A DNA stretch of 25,827 bases from SIG480 sp045595605 (GTDB taxonomy: Bacteria > Bacillota > Clostridia > Oscillospirales > JAAYXM01): contig JAZOAS010000096.1 of NCBI GenBank assembly GCA_045595605.1, positions 1 to 25,827 of the forward strand, in the 5' to 3' direction. The translations under genes were made by a program, and so were the position numbers. The notes beneath the pieces are model-generated. The model was not told where the DNA came from and did not search any database. It worked only from the letters and a program-made list of their open reading frames with translations. This document shows, piece after piece, positions 15,154-22,266 of the stretch (within the stretch, counting starts at the first letter, position 1; every line of letters starts with the position of its first letter).

Positions 15154-16431
15154 ATGGATATACTTTTTGAAAATGCGAAAATCATAACCGTGTCGGAGGA
15201 GCTTCCCTATCTTGAGGACGCTTTCCTCGGTACGGAAAACGGAAAAATCAAATACATCGGGAAAGACCGTCCGGAAGAGCCGGCAAAGCGCGTTATCAAC
15301 GCAAAAGGTAAGGTTCTTATCCCCGGTCTTATCAACGCGCATACGCATGTTCCGATGACGCTCTTCCGCGGCCTTTCGGACGATTGCGAGCTTGATGTGT
15401 GGCTCCGTGAGCACATCTGGCCTGCTGAGGACAAGCTCACAGACGATTCGGTGCTTGCGGGGACAAGCCTTGCGATTGCGGAGATGCTTGCCTCGGGTAC
15501 AACCTCGTTTTCTGACAGCTATTTCTTTGTAGATGCGATAGCGAGCGTTGCAAAAAGCTCAGGGATAAAGGCAAATCTTTCCCGTTCAATTATCGGAAAC
15601 GGTGAAGATTTTGAGAACATGCCCTCGGTTAAAGAGGCAAGGGCACTTTTTGAGAATATTCATATGTTTGACGGCGGTCGCCTTCGTGCAGACGCGTCAA
15701 TCCACGCGGAATATACAACAGAGCCGAAGTGCCGTATAAAAGTTGCAGAAATGGCAAAAGAAAAAGGTCAGATTCTTCAGATTCATACATCTGAAAGCGA
15801 GTCTGAGCACGAAAATTGCATCAAAAAGTACGGAAACACACCTACTGCGCTTTTTGAAAGTGAGGGCCTTTTTGAGGGAACCCGTCCGCTTCTTGCGCAT
15901 TGTTGCTATATAACGGACGAAGATATGGAAATCCTTAAGAGAAATAACGGCTCGGTTGCGCATTGTCCGGTAAGCAACTTAAAGCTTGCCTCGGGTGTTG
16001 CACCGGTTCCCCAAATGCTTGCAAAGGGGCTTAATGTAGCCCTTGCGACTGACGGCGTTGCAAGCAACAACAATACCGATATGTTTGAGGAGATAAAGCT
16101 TTTTGCTATTCTCCATAAGGGAATAAACAAGAACCCGACTGCAATAAGCGCGCCTGACGCGATAAGAGCGGCAACTCTCGGCGGTGCGATAGCACAGGGA
16201 AGAGACGATTGCGGAATGCTTAAAGAGGGATACTCTGCGGATATTGTCATGATTGATTTTGATGCTCCTCATCTTATCCCGTGTCACAATGCAATTTCCA
16301 ATACGGTTTACTCAGCAAAAGGAAGCGATGTTTGCCTCACTATGGTAAACGGAAAAATTCTCTATGAAAACGGAGAGTTTACAACAATCGACATAGAGCG
16401 CGCAAAGCACGACATCATAGCTTTGCAGTAA
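15154..16431 (+). CDS. mtaD: Amidohydrolase, 5-methylthioadenosine/S-adenosylhomocysteine deaminase (MtaD) type
   Basis: 425 residues, metal-dependent amidohydrolase. Metal-binding NAHTHVPM (His63, His65) is followed by the MTA/SAH-deaminase-like FRGLSDDCELDVWL; then QIHTSESESEH near 208, LAHCCYITDED near 248, HCPVSNLKLASG and the catalytic Asp in ATDGVASNNNTDMFEE near 307. These match the MtaD/TrzN/GuaD branch of aminohydrolases that deaminate adenosine-type or guanine-type substrates; MTA/SAH deaminase is the best reading. It would convert methylthioadenosine, S-adenosylhomocysteine or adenosine to the inosine form, salvaging by-products of SAM use, including those of radical SAM enzymes. 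GGAG precedes the ATG. A guanine or other purine deaminase cannot be excluded from sequence alone. Confidence 0.87.
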   Translation: MDILFENAKIITVSEELPYLEDAFLGTENGKIKYIGKDRPEEPAKRVINAKGKVLIPGLINAHTHVPMTLFRGLSDDCELDVWLREHIWPAEDKLTDDSVLAGTSLAIAEMLASGTTSFSDSYFFVDAIASVAKSSGIKANLSRSIIGNGEDFENMPSVKEARALFENIHMFDGGRLRADASIHAEYTTEPKCRIKVAEMAKEKGQILQIHTSESESEHENCIKKYGNTPTALFESEGLFEGTRPLLAHCCYITDEDMEILKRNNGSVAHCPVSNLKLASGVAPVPQMLAKGLNVALATDGVASNNNTDMFEEIKLFAILHKGINKNPTAISAPDAIRAATLGGAIAQGRDDCGMLKEGYSADIVMIDFDAPHLIPCHNAISNTVYSAKGSDVCLTMVNGKILYENGEFTTIDIERAKHDIIALQ

Positions 16432-16486
16432 TAAAAGAGAGCTTTTCGGCATAAATTCGCAGTATCATATAAAAAGGTGTGATGTT

Positions 16487-18070
16487 GTGAATCAGTCGAA
16501 AAAGAGAGCTATTCTCCACGGTGCCGGAGCGCTCGCGATCGCCGGCGTTGTGGTTAAGGTGACGGGCGCGCTGTACAAGATTCCTCTTGGCGTTATGCTC
16601 GGGCCTGTCGGAATGGCAAATTTCTCAATTGCGTATAACATATATTCCCTGCTGTTTGTAATTGCAACAGCAGGTGTTCCTGTTGCGGTGTCAAAGCTCG
16701 TTGCAGAGAGTCTCGCCACGGGGAGAGGTAGTGTCGCGCAGAAAATCTTCTCGGTCTCCCGAAAGGTTTTCTTTCTTTTGGGCTTTTCAGGGTTTATTGC
16801 GATGTTCTTCGGGGCGGAATTTCTCTCCCGACTTATGGGTAGCAGCGATTCTGCGCCTGCGATACGGGCAATCTCGCCGGCGGTTATGTTTGTTTCGCTC
16901 TCTGCTGTCAGCAGAGGCTATTTTCAAGGCTATTCCGATATGTATCCGACAGCCGTTTCCGAGGTTGCAGAGGCTTTCGGGAAACTGTTTGTAGGGCTTA
17001 CTGTCGCGTGGGTGCTTAAAAAGAACGGCGCAAGTCCACCGATTATCGCCGCAGGAGCTCTTTTTGGCGTGAGCGTCGGTGCACTTTTATCGGTAATCTA
17101 TTTTAAATTCAGAATAAAAAGACTCCCGCGCACTAAAAAAGTTCGCGGTGGGGGAGGACTTGTGATAAAAAGGCTTTTTTCGCTGTCCGTGCCGATAACG
17201 GTGGGTGCGGCGGTTATAAGCCTTACTGCCGTGATTGACAGTGCGCTTGTAATGAACATTCTCAAAAGCTCAGGCTTTTCGGAATATATGTCAAAGTGGC
17301 TTTTTGGCGGATATACATACGCTTCAACACTATTCAGTCTCCCGTCGTTTTTTACGGCGACGATAGCGTCAGCCTTGGTTCCTGCGATAGCGTCCGAAAA
17401 GGCTCGTGGAAGCGAAATTGAAGTTGACAGGCTTACAAATTCCTCCCTTCGCCTTGCAATTCTGATTTCGTCGCTTTCGGCATTCGGGATGGCGGCGTTA
17501 TCCGACGCCATAATGGTTCTTCTCTACGGTAGCGGTGCAGATGCGGATTGTCTTCTTCTCGCGTCACAGCTTTTGAAGCTTTTGTGTCTTGGCGTTATTC
17601 CCTTGTCCGTTGTGACGGTGACAAATGCAGTTCATCAGGCAATGGGGAACGCAAAAATCCCCGTGATATCAATCCTCTGCGGAGGCGCTTTAAAGCTTTT
17701 CTCAAATTATATTCTCGTGTCAATACCCGGAATAAACATAAACGGTGCTGCGATAAGCACGGTCATTTGCTATATAGTAGCGGCAGGTATAAATGTTATA
17801 AATTTGAAGAAATATCCGTGTATCGGTATAGATGCGGTCGAGGATATGGTAAAACCGATACTCGTCGGCGTTATGGTATTTTTTTCGGCAACAATTATTA
17901 ATTTTAAGACAAAACTCGCGCTTGGAGTGCATTTTTCAACGCTGTTTTCTGTTTTGATAGGAGCGATAGTGGGAATATCTGGTACTTTTTTGCTGAAAAT
18001 TGTTCGCAAAGAGGACGGAAAACTCATTTTTGGGAATGCAAATATATTTAAATTTATAGATATTGATTGA
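16487..18070 (+). CDS. MOP-superfamily polysaccharide/lipid flippase (YabM/SpoVB type)
   Basis: 527 residues with about 14 hydrophobic helices, the size and pattern of the MATE/PST branch of MOP flippases (SpoVB, MurJ, YabM). The N-terminus (GALAIAGVVVKVTGALYKIPLGVMLGP, written here in part) is typical of the SpoVB group. It probably moves an undecaprenyl-linked precursor across the membrane, lipid II or a spore-wall or capsule unit. Starts at GTG 16487 with AGGTG seven bases ahead; the nearby ATG and TTG are followed at once by stops. Position directly before mazG, rqcP, yabP and yabQ equals that of B. subtilis yabM, which is the reason for the YabM call. SpoVT, which precedes yabM in Bacillus, is not here; the deaminase gene is. 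Confidence 0.88.
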   Translation: MNQSKKRAILHGAGALAIAGVVVKVTGALYKIPLGVMLGPVGMANFSIAYNIYSLLFVIATAGVPVAVSKLVAESLATGRGSVAQKIFSVSRKVFFLLGFSGFIAMFFGAEFLSRLMGSSDSAPAIRAISPAVMFVSLSAVSRGYFQGYSDMYPTAVSEVAEAFGKLFVGLTVAWVLKKNGASPPIIAAGALFGVSVGALLSVIYFKFRIKRLPRTKKVRGGGGLVIKRLFSLSVPITVGAAVISLTAVIDSALVMNILKSSGFSEYMSKWLFGGYTYASTLFSLPSFFTATIASALVPAIASEKARGSEIEVDRLTNSSLRLAILISSLSAFGMAALSDAIMVLLYGSGADADCLLLASQLLKLLCLGVIPLSVVTVTNAVHQAMGNAKIPVISILCGGALKLFSNYILVSIPGININGAAISTVICYIVAAGINVINLKKYPCIGIDAVEDMVKPILVGVMVFFSATIINFKTKLALGVHFSTLFSVLIGAIVGISGTFLLKIVRKEDGKLIFGNANIFKFIDID

Positions 18071-18116
18071 AAAATTTAGGTATTTTTCAAAAAACACTTG
18101 CAGGAGAGCGATAAAT

Positions 18117-18809
18117 ATGGTAAATTTTATTAGGAAAGACAAATACGGGGTTTATGACCTCGTAGAGCTTACAAAGGTCCTCAGGTCGGAGAACGGTTGC
18201 CCTTGGGATCGCGAGCAGACTCATAAAAGTATTCGTATGAACTTCGTTGAAGAGGTTTATGAGGCATGCGAGGCGATTGATAACGATGACACAACACTTC
18301 TTCTTGAGGAACTTGGCGATGTTCTCGCTCAGGTTGTTTTTCATGCCGAGCTTGAAACGGAGATCGGAAGCTTCGATATAGACGATGTCGCAGACGGGGT
18401 CTGTAAGAAGTTTATTCTTCGCCACCCGCATGTTTTCGGCGATGTTTCTGCAAAAGACTCGGATGAAGTCCTTAAGAATTGGGACGATATCAAGCGCAAG
18501 GAAAAGAACCAGAAAACCCATTCCTCCGCTATGGATTCCGTAGCGAGGAGCTTGCCTGCTCTTATGCGCGCCGAAAAGCTTTGCTCAAAGGCAAAGAAGG
18601 CGGGAATGGCAGAGAAGAGCCTTTCCGAGCTTTCGGACGAGATTAAGGGTGAGCTCTCCCGCGGTGAGGAAATGAACATCGCAGACATTCTTATGAATGT
18701 AGTCCGTCTTTCGAGAGTTTTAAAGGTGAATCCGGAAGAAGCTCTTGATTTCAAGAATGAAGAATTTATAAAAGAATTCAAGAAGCTTGAAAATTCGGAC
18801 AAGCTTTAA
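18117..18809 (+). CDS. mazG: Nucleoside triphosphate pyrophosphohydrolase MazG
   Basis: 230 residues from the ATG at 18117 (AGGAG ten bases ahead); the frame extends to a TTG at 18063 that overlaps the previous gene and has no ribosome binding site. MazG hydrolyses NTPs to NMP and pyrophosphate, cleaning aberrant nucleotides and, in E. coli, lowering ppGpp-linked stress. Visible: the ENGCPWDREQTH motif (25-36), the Mg-binding EEVYE (45-49) and EELGD (64-68), then the RHPHVFGDV and NWDDIKRKEK motifs of the second half. The extra N-terminal tetrapyrrole-methylase domain of Bacillus YabN is missing, so this is the short E. coli-like form in the YabN position of the cluster. Confidence 0.94.
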   Translation: MVNFIRKDKYGVYDLVELTKVLRSENGCPWDREQTHKSIRMNFVEEVYEACEAIDNDDTTLLLEELGDVLAQVVFHAELETEIGSFDIDDVADGVCKKFILRHPHVFGDVSAKDSDEVLKNWDDIKRKEKNQKTHSSAMDSVARSLPALMRAEKLCSKAKKAGMAEKSLSELSDEIKGELSRGEEMNIADILMNVVRLSRVLKVNPEEALDFKNEEFIKEFKKLENSDKL

Positions 18810-18820
18810 TTAACACGACT

Positions 18821-18850
18821 AAAACGGCTGGGGGTAATTACGGCCTTTTA
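18821..18850 (+). other. Weak imperfect hairpin between mazG and hup
   Basis: TAAAACGGC (about 18820-18828) and GGCCTTTTA (about 18842-18850) can pair as five plus three base pairs around a bulged C. It could be a leaky terminator or leader structure ahead of hup. There is no separate T tract, so I treat it as tentative. Confidence 0.3.
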
Positions 18851-18875
18851 GAAATATTATTAGGAGGCAAAACAG

Positions 18876-19151
18876 ATGAACAAGACAGAATTGGTAAACG
18901 CAGTTGCAGAAAAGGCAGCAGTTTCCAAGAAGGACGCAGAGAAGGTTATCAACGCTACTGTTGATGCTATCACAGCTGCTCTTAAGGCTGGTGACAAGGT
19001 TCAGCTCGTAGGCTTCGGTGCTTTCGAAGTTAAGGCACGCGCAGCTCGTCAGGGCAGAAACCCGCGTACAAAGGAAACTATCACAATTCCGGCATCTAAG
19101 AGCCCGGTATTCAAGGCTGGCAAAGCTCTTAAAGACGCTGTCGCGAAGTAA
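18876..19151 (+). CDS. hup: HU family DNA-binding protein
   Basis: 91 residues, the canonical HU length. Starts MNKTELVNAVAEK; the dimerisation helices are followed by the GFGAFEVKARAARQGRNPRT arm region, with the conserved RNP tip (Asn-Pro intercalating residues), and the C-terminal PVFKAGKALKDAV. HU binds and bends DNA without sequence specificity and shapes the nucleoid. AGGAGG sits about eight bases before the ATG and codon use looks optimised, as expected of an abundant protein. Lying between mazG and rqcP is an arrangement I recall from other Clostridia, whereas Bacillus has no HU gene there. No clear own promoter in the 66 bases ahead; a hairpin follows the gene. Confidence 0.96.
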   Translation: MNKTELVNAVAEKAAVSKKDAEKVINATVDAITAALKAGDKVQLVGFGAFEVKARAARQGRNPRTKETITIPASKSPVFKAGKALKDAVAK

Positions 19152-19174
19152 TTAAGTTTTCAAAGAGGTTAACC

Positions 19175-19199
19175 GGGGCAAGGTCCTGTACTTTGCCCC
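19175..19199 (+). other. GC-rich hairpin after hup without a T tract
   Basis: GGGGCAAGG (19175-19183) pairs with CTTTGCCCC (19191-19199) over nine positions with one G-T wobble, around a seven-base loop. It begins 24 bases after the hup stop. The following bases (TATTAGCCCG) are not T-rich, so efficient intrinsic termination is unlikely. A message-stabilising 3' structure or processing point that sets hup apart from rqcP is more likely (inference). Confidence 0.6.
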
Positions 19200-19235
19200 T
19201 ATTAGCCCGCCAAAATTCGCAAATGAAGGTCAAGT

Positions 19236-19478
19236 ATGAGAATTGATAAATATCTCAAGGTTTCAAGACTTATAAAAAGAAGAACTGTCGCAAACGAAGC
19301 TTGCGACAACGGCAGGGTATCAGTAAACGGAAGACCCGTAAAGGCGTCTTATGATGTCAAGGTTTCCGATATAATCGAGATTGCTTTTGGTTCGCGTTCA
19401 CTTAAAATACGCGTCCTTGCCGTATCTGAACATATGACAAAGGATGAAGCGCACACTATGTATGAGGAAGTGCGCTGA
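19236..19478 (+). CDS. rqcP: S4-domain RNA-binding protein RqcP (YabO)
   Basis: 80 residues consisting of one S4 domain: MRIDKYLKVSRLIKRRTVANEAC, then GRVSVNGRPVKASYDVKVSDIIEI. The family is the Hsp15/YabO type; B. subtilis RqcP works with RqcH on stalled 50S subunits to add alanine tails in ribosome-associated quality control. GAAGGT lies before the ATG at 19236; an out-of-frame ATG 13 bases earlier ends quickly. Position between mazG-hup and yabP is the conserved YabO slot. RqcH itself is not in the window. Confidence 0.92.
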   Translation: MRIDKYLKVSRLIKRRTVANEACDNGRVSVNGRPVKASYDVKVSDIIEIAFGSRSLKIRVLAVSEHMTKDEAHTMYEEVR

Positions 19479-19512
19479 TTTTTGTATTTAAAAATACTTT
19501 CTTAAATTTCGA

Positions 19513-19541
19513 GAATAAAGCTTATACCTTCCGAATATGCT
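19513..19541 (+). promoter_or_regulatory. Possible sigma-E-like promoter of yabP
   Basis: GAATAAA (19513-19519), 14-base spacer, AATATGCT (19534-19541). Compared with the mother-cell sigma-E pattern (-35 ending in ATA with A/T, -10 CATACAAT) the core ATA and the last T match, others do not. Proposed mainly because yabP is a sporulation gene and the 90-base gap is the largest in this block. Confidence 0.3.
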
Positions 19542-19555
19542 TTTACAAAAAGCAT
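19537..19555 (+). other. Small hairpin abutting the yabP ribosome binding site
   Basis: ATGCTTTT (19537-19544), loop ACA, AAAAGCAT (19548-19555): a perfect eight-pair stem ending one or two bases before TGGAGGA. It could affect access of the ribosome. If transcription started at the sigma-E-like site, most of the stem would be included only partly, so its role is uncertain. Confidence 0.4.
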
Positions 19556-19568
19556 TGGAGGAAGCAGT

Positions 19569-19856
19569 ATGCAGCTTGAAGATAAAGGTTTGGTCCGTGA
19601 TGTTCCGCAGAACATCATAATAGAAAATCGCCTCCGTATGAGTGTTACGGGTGTACAGGATGTGGAGAATTTTGACGACTCGAATGTCGTTCTCTACACA
19701 ACCCGCGGTCTTCTTACGATTCGCGGTACGGCGCTCCATGTGGAGAGGTTGAACCTCGAAACGGGTGAGCTTGCGATAGAAGGTACAATCGACGGGTTTG
19801 ATTACAGCGAAGAAACCGTGTCTTCCGGCGGGTTCTGGTCTCGTCTCTTTAAATAG
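19569..19856 (+). CDS. yabP: Sporulation protein YabP
   Basis: 95 residues, the size of YabP. Core pattern: NIIIENRLRMSVTGVQDVENFDD, then VVLYTTRGLLTIRGTALHVERLNLETGELAIEG, characteristic of the YabP/YqfC family of beta-rich spore morphogenesis proteins. In B. subtilis yabP is expressed during sporulation and affects spore formation; molecular role unclear. TGGAGGA lies before the ATG. Eleven bases separate it from yabQ, so the pair is likely translated together. A candidate sigma-E-like element and a hairpin lie upstream. Confidence 0.92.
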   Translation: MQLEDKGLVRDVPQNIIIENRLRMSVTGVQDVENFDDSNVVLYTTRGLLTIRGTALHVERLNLETGELAIEGTIDGFDYSEETVSSGGFWSRLFK

Positions 19857-19867
19857 CGGGTGGGATT

Positions 19868-20353
19868 ATGGAGAATACCGTTTCGGTTCAGACGCTGGAG
19901 TTTCTGTATTCAGCCCTTCTCGGTATCGGTCTTTTGGTGTTTTACGATTTTTTGAGAACCGTGCGTACATACTTAAAAAGCTCGCGCGTTGTAACCGGGC
20001 TTTTTGATGCGCTTTTCTGGGTGTGCGCTGTTCTTGCGCTGTTTGCGTTTGTTCTGACATATACCGAGGGCAGGATGCGCTGGTATGTTCTTTTTGGCGC
20101 TTTCTGCGGAGGATTTGTTTACAGAGCCGCCGCAAGCGAGATTGTGTTTAAGCTTATGAAAACTACGGCGGACGCCGCAATAAGGCTTTTAAGGCTTTCA
20201 TCGAGACCTGCTTTAAAAATTCTCTCCTTTTTCAAAAGAAAGGGCGGAGAAATTGAGAACAGGATGATTAAAACGATAAGAAGCCGTAAAAAGAAAGGAA
20301 AGGCTGATAAAGTTGGCAGCAAGAAAAAAGAGAAAAAAGAGCATTTTTCCTAA
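19868..20353 (+). CDS. yabQ: Sporulation membrane protein YabQ
   Basis: 161 residues. Three to four hydrophobic helices occupy residues 8-110 (SALLGIGLLVFYDFLRTVR, then LFDALFWVCAVLALFAFVL and WYVLFGAFCGGFVYR), followed by a strongly basic cytoplasmic tail (RSRKKKGKADK, GSKKKEKKE). Topology and place between yabP and divIC match YabQ, a mother-cell membrane protein needed for spore cortex formation in B. subtilis. GGGTGGG precedes the ATG. Its last 41 bases also encode the start of the DivIC-like protein in another frame. Confidence 0.88.
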   Translation: MENTVSVQTLEFLYSALLGIGLLVFYDFLRTVRTYLKSSRVVTGLFDALFWVCAVLALFAFVLTYTEGRMRWYVLFGAFCGGFVYRAAASEIVFKLMKTTADAAIRLLRLSSRPALKILSFFKRKGGEIENRMIKTIRSRKKKGKADKVGSKKKEKKEHFS

Positions 20354-20600
20354 GTTGATACTTGTTGTGTTTGTCATATATGCCGCTGTGACGATTATCT
20401 CAAATCAGATAAAGGTCAAGCGCTATAATGAGGACACGGCGAAAAATAACGAGATAATCGTAACAGAGTCGATGAAGAAGGAAAAGCTCAAACAGGAGCT
20501 TGAATCTGAGATTGACGATGAGTATGTAACCCGCGAGGCGCAAAATCAAGGTTATGCCGCGCCGAATGAGCGCGTTTTTGTAGATATAGCAGGAAGTTAA
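20313..20600 (+). CDS. divIC: Septum-formation protein, DivIC/FtsB family
   Basis: 95 residues. Very basic N-terminus (ARKKRKKS), one transmembrane helix (residues 14-31, LILVVFVIYAAVTIIS), a short coiled coil (about 35-65, MKKEKLKQELESE) and the family ending DDEYVTREAQNQGYAAPNERVFVDI, the counterpart of the conserved YIEREAR-LGYxxPGE-VF stretch. With FtsL and DivIB it forms the divisome subcomplex at the septum. The coiled coil is short. The start is TTG at 20313 with AAGGAAAGG about ten bases ahead; no in-frame ATG exists before the transmembrane helix, and later starts would lose the basic anchor. It overlaps yabQ by 41 bases. Confidence 0.85.
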   Translation: MAARKKRKKSIFPKLILVVFVIYAAVTIISNQIKVKRYNEDTAKNNEIIVTESMKKEKLKQELESEIDDEYVTREAQNQGYAAPNERVFVDIAGS

Positions 20601-20623
20601 AACAAGGAGGATACAGTCAGAGT

Positions 20624-21031
20624 ATGGGACTCGAAGTTGGGGCTATTTGTAGTGGAAAGATTACTTCAATAATGAAGTACGGTGCATTTGTGGCGCTTGA
20701 GGACGGAAGCAGCGGAATGGTACATATTTCAGAAATTTCGCACACATTCGTAAACGACATAAACGAGCACCTGCAGGCAGGACAGCAGGTTAAGGTTAAG
20801 GTCATAGCGATTGACGAAAAGGGAAGACTCAGCCTGTCTATAAGAAAGGCGGAGCCCGCACCTGCGCGCCCGGCACAGAGCTTCTCGCGCACACCTCCTG
20901 CTCCGGTCAAGCAGACGGAGCTGTCGTTTGAGGATAAGCTCAAGCAGTTTATGCAGGATTCCGACAGCAAGATTTCGGGAATCAAGCAGTATTCTGACCG
21001 TCGCGTAAATACAAGGCGTGGAAAAAGATAG
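20624..21031 (+). CDS. S1-domain RNA-binding protein (YabR-like)
   Basis: 135 residues. One S1 domain spans residues 1-73 (LEVGAICSGKITSIMKYGAFVAL, then GMVHISEIS, LQAGQQVKVKVIAID and GRLSLSIRKA). A Pro/Ala-rich linker and a helix with a basic end (DRRVNTRRGKR) follow. Close in layout to B. subtilis YabR, which follows divIC in the same way; also called general stress protein 13 type. Probably binds RNA or ribosomes; role unsettled. AAGGAGG lies 13 bases before the ATG, longer than usual. The following terminator closes the yabP-yabQ-divIC-yabR group. Confidence 0.9.
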   Translation: MGLEVGAICSGKITSIMKYGAFVALEDGSSGMVHISEISHTFVNDINEHLQAGQQVKVKVIAIDEKGRLSLSIRKAEPAPARPAQSFSRTPPAPVKQTELSFEDKLKQFMQDSDSKISGIKQYSDRRVNTRRGKR

Positions 21032-21041
21032 ATAAAAGAAA

Positions 21042-21082
21042 AGCCATATCAGGAAAATTTCCTGATATGGCTCATTTTTTTT
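21042..21082 (+). terminator. Strong intrinsic terminator after the yabR-like gene
   Basis: A near-perfect palindrome: the arm at 21042-21054 (AGCCATATCAGGA) pairs with 21060-21072, extendable to 15 pairs, followed by CA and eight T's (21075-21082). It separates the sporulation/division operon from spoIIP. Confidence 0.93.
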
Positions 21083-21092
21083 ATTTGCCGAG

Positions 21093-21100
21093 AATATAAT
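21093..21100 (+). promoter_or_regulatory. Candidate -10 element (AATATAAT) ahead of spoIIP
   Basis: AATATAAT (21093-21100) matches seven of eight positions of the sigma-E -10 CATATAAT/CATACAAT type and also contains TATAAT. The -35 region overlaps the T tract of the terminator and matches weakly. Initiation near 21107 would leave a leader of about 8 bases to the ATG at 21115 but about 40 to that at 21148. Confidence 0.35.
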
Positions 21101-21114
21101 TTGAGAGAGGTAAA

Positions 21115-22266
21115 ATGTCCGATTTTTCGGGGAGGTTTATGCTTTTTATGAAAAACAGAAAAGGTCTTGGAGGATTTACATCTCTTGCAGTTATGTTTTT
21201 GCTGTTTGCATTGATTATAAGAGTTGTGTCAAAGGAAGGTCTCGGTGAAATGGCGGCTGAGAAGATAGCGCAGCTTTCGGAGAATGAGACTCTCCTCCGC
21301 TATGCGGTTTCAAACGAGACACAGATTGTGAAAAGAGAAGACAACGGCGTTTTAAAAGTTCTCGCGTCTGAAAGCGCTTTTCTTCCGGTGGACACGCCTG
21401 AGAAGGAGAATGTGCAAAAAACGCGGGAGGAGCTTGTTGTCTGGGAATATACCCCGGGCGGAGAAAAGCGGGAAAATACATGTCCGATAGAGAATATAAC
21501 CATAAGCCCGAGCTCTGAAAAGGGGTATGTCCATTACGGTAATGTATGGGTAAAAAACGATTCGACAAAAGGGATAGATCTGAAGTGGCTGCTTTCCGCA
21601 AAGCTTCCGTTCAAACTCACGGGAGACGGCCCTCATGTGCTGATTGTCCACACCCACGGAAGCGAGGCGTATTTTCCTCAGGGCAAGGAGGAGTATGTGC
21701 TTACCGATGTCGAGCGCACCTCGGATAAGAAGTACAACATGATAAGGATAGGAGACGAGCTTGAAGCTGTTTTAAAGAAAAACGGGGTATCGGTCCTGCA
21801 CGACCGCAATATATACGATAGCCCGTCATACAACGGCTCTTACACAAGAACTCTTGACGCAATCGGTCAGGCGCTTAAGAAATACCCGTCAATAAAGGTT
21901 GTGGTGGATGTCCACCGCGACGCGATGACGGCAGGGGACGGAACGAAATACCGCACGGTTGCAAACATAAACGGAAAGCAATATGCACAGATGATGCTTG
22001 TAATGTCAACGGGCGAAAGCGGGCTTCCGCACCCCGACTGGGCGGAAAACTTAAAGCTTGCGGTAAAGCTTCAGAACGCGCTTGCGGGGAAGTATCCGAA
22101 CATTATGCGGCCTATGAATCTGAGGAAAGAGAGATTCAATATGCACGCCACAAAGGGATCAATGCTTGTCGAGGTGGGAACGAGCGCAAACTCAGTAGGC
22201 GAGGCAATAGAGTCAATAAAGCTTTTCGGAGAAGAGCTTTCAAAAATTTTAAAGACGGCAAAATAG
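21115..22266 (+). CDS. spoIIP: Stage II sporulation protein P (cell-wall amidase/endopeptidase)
   Basis: 383 residues. A short cytoplasmic start, one transmembrane helix (about 22-38, TSLAVMFLLFALIIRVV), a linker of about 130 residues and a C-terminal SpoIIP hydrolase domain with IVHTHGSEAY (His179, His181, Glu184), VVDVHRDA (His267) and MLVEVGTSANS (Glu353), the expected zinc and catalytic residues. During engulfment SpoIIP works with SpoIID and SpoIIM to cut peptidoglycan so the mother-cell membrane can move round the forespore. Start: GAGAGG precedes 21115; an alternative ATG at 21148 (MKNRKGLGG) has a better GGGGAGG, 12 bases away, and fits the upstream -10 better. SpoIID and SpoIIM are not in the window. 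The stop codon lies inside the terminator stem. Confidence 0.95.
   Translation: MSDFSGRFMLFMKNRKGLGGFTSLAVMFLLFALIIRVVSKEGLGEMAAEKIAQLSENETLLRYAVSNETQIVKREDNGVLKVLASESAFLPVDTPEKENVQKTREELVVWEYTPGGEKRENTCPIENITISPSSEKGYVHYGNVWVKNDSTKGIDLKWLLSAKLPFKLTGDGPHVLIVHTHGSEAYFPQGKEEYVLTDVERTSDKKYNMIRIGDELEAVLKKNGVSVLHDRNIYDSPSYNGSYTRTLDAIGQALKKYPSIKVVVDVHRDAMTAGDGTKYRTVANINGKQYAQMMLVMSTGESGLPHPDWAENLKLAVKLQNALAGKYPNIMRPMNLRKERFNMHATKGSMLVEVGTSANSVGEAIESIKLFGEELSKILKTAK

Noticed and set aside
16432..16486. Terminator or promoter between the deaminase and YabM flippase genes
   Set aside because: AAAAG/CTTTT can pair over only five bases, and -10-like TATCAT has no matching -35.
19479..19510. AU-only hairpin (GTATTT/AAATAC) after rqcP as a terminator
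   Set aside because: Five to six A-T pairs with a very short loop; too weak, and the T run is interrupted.
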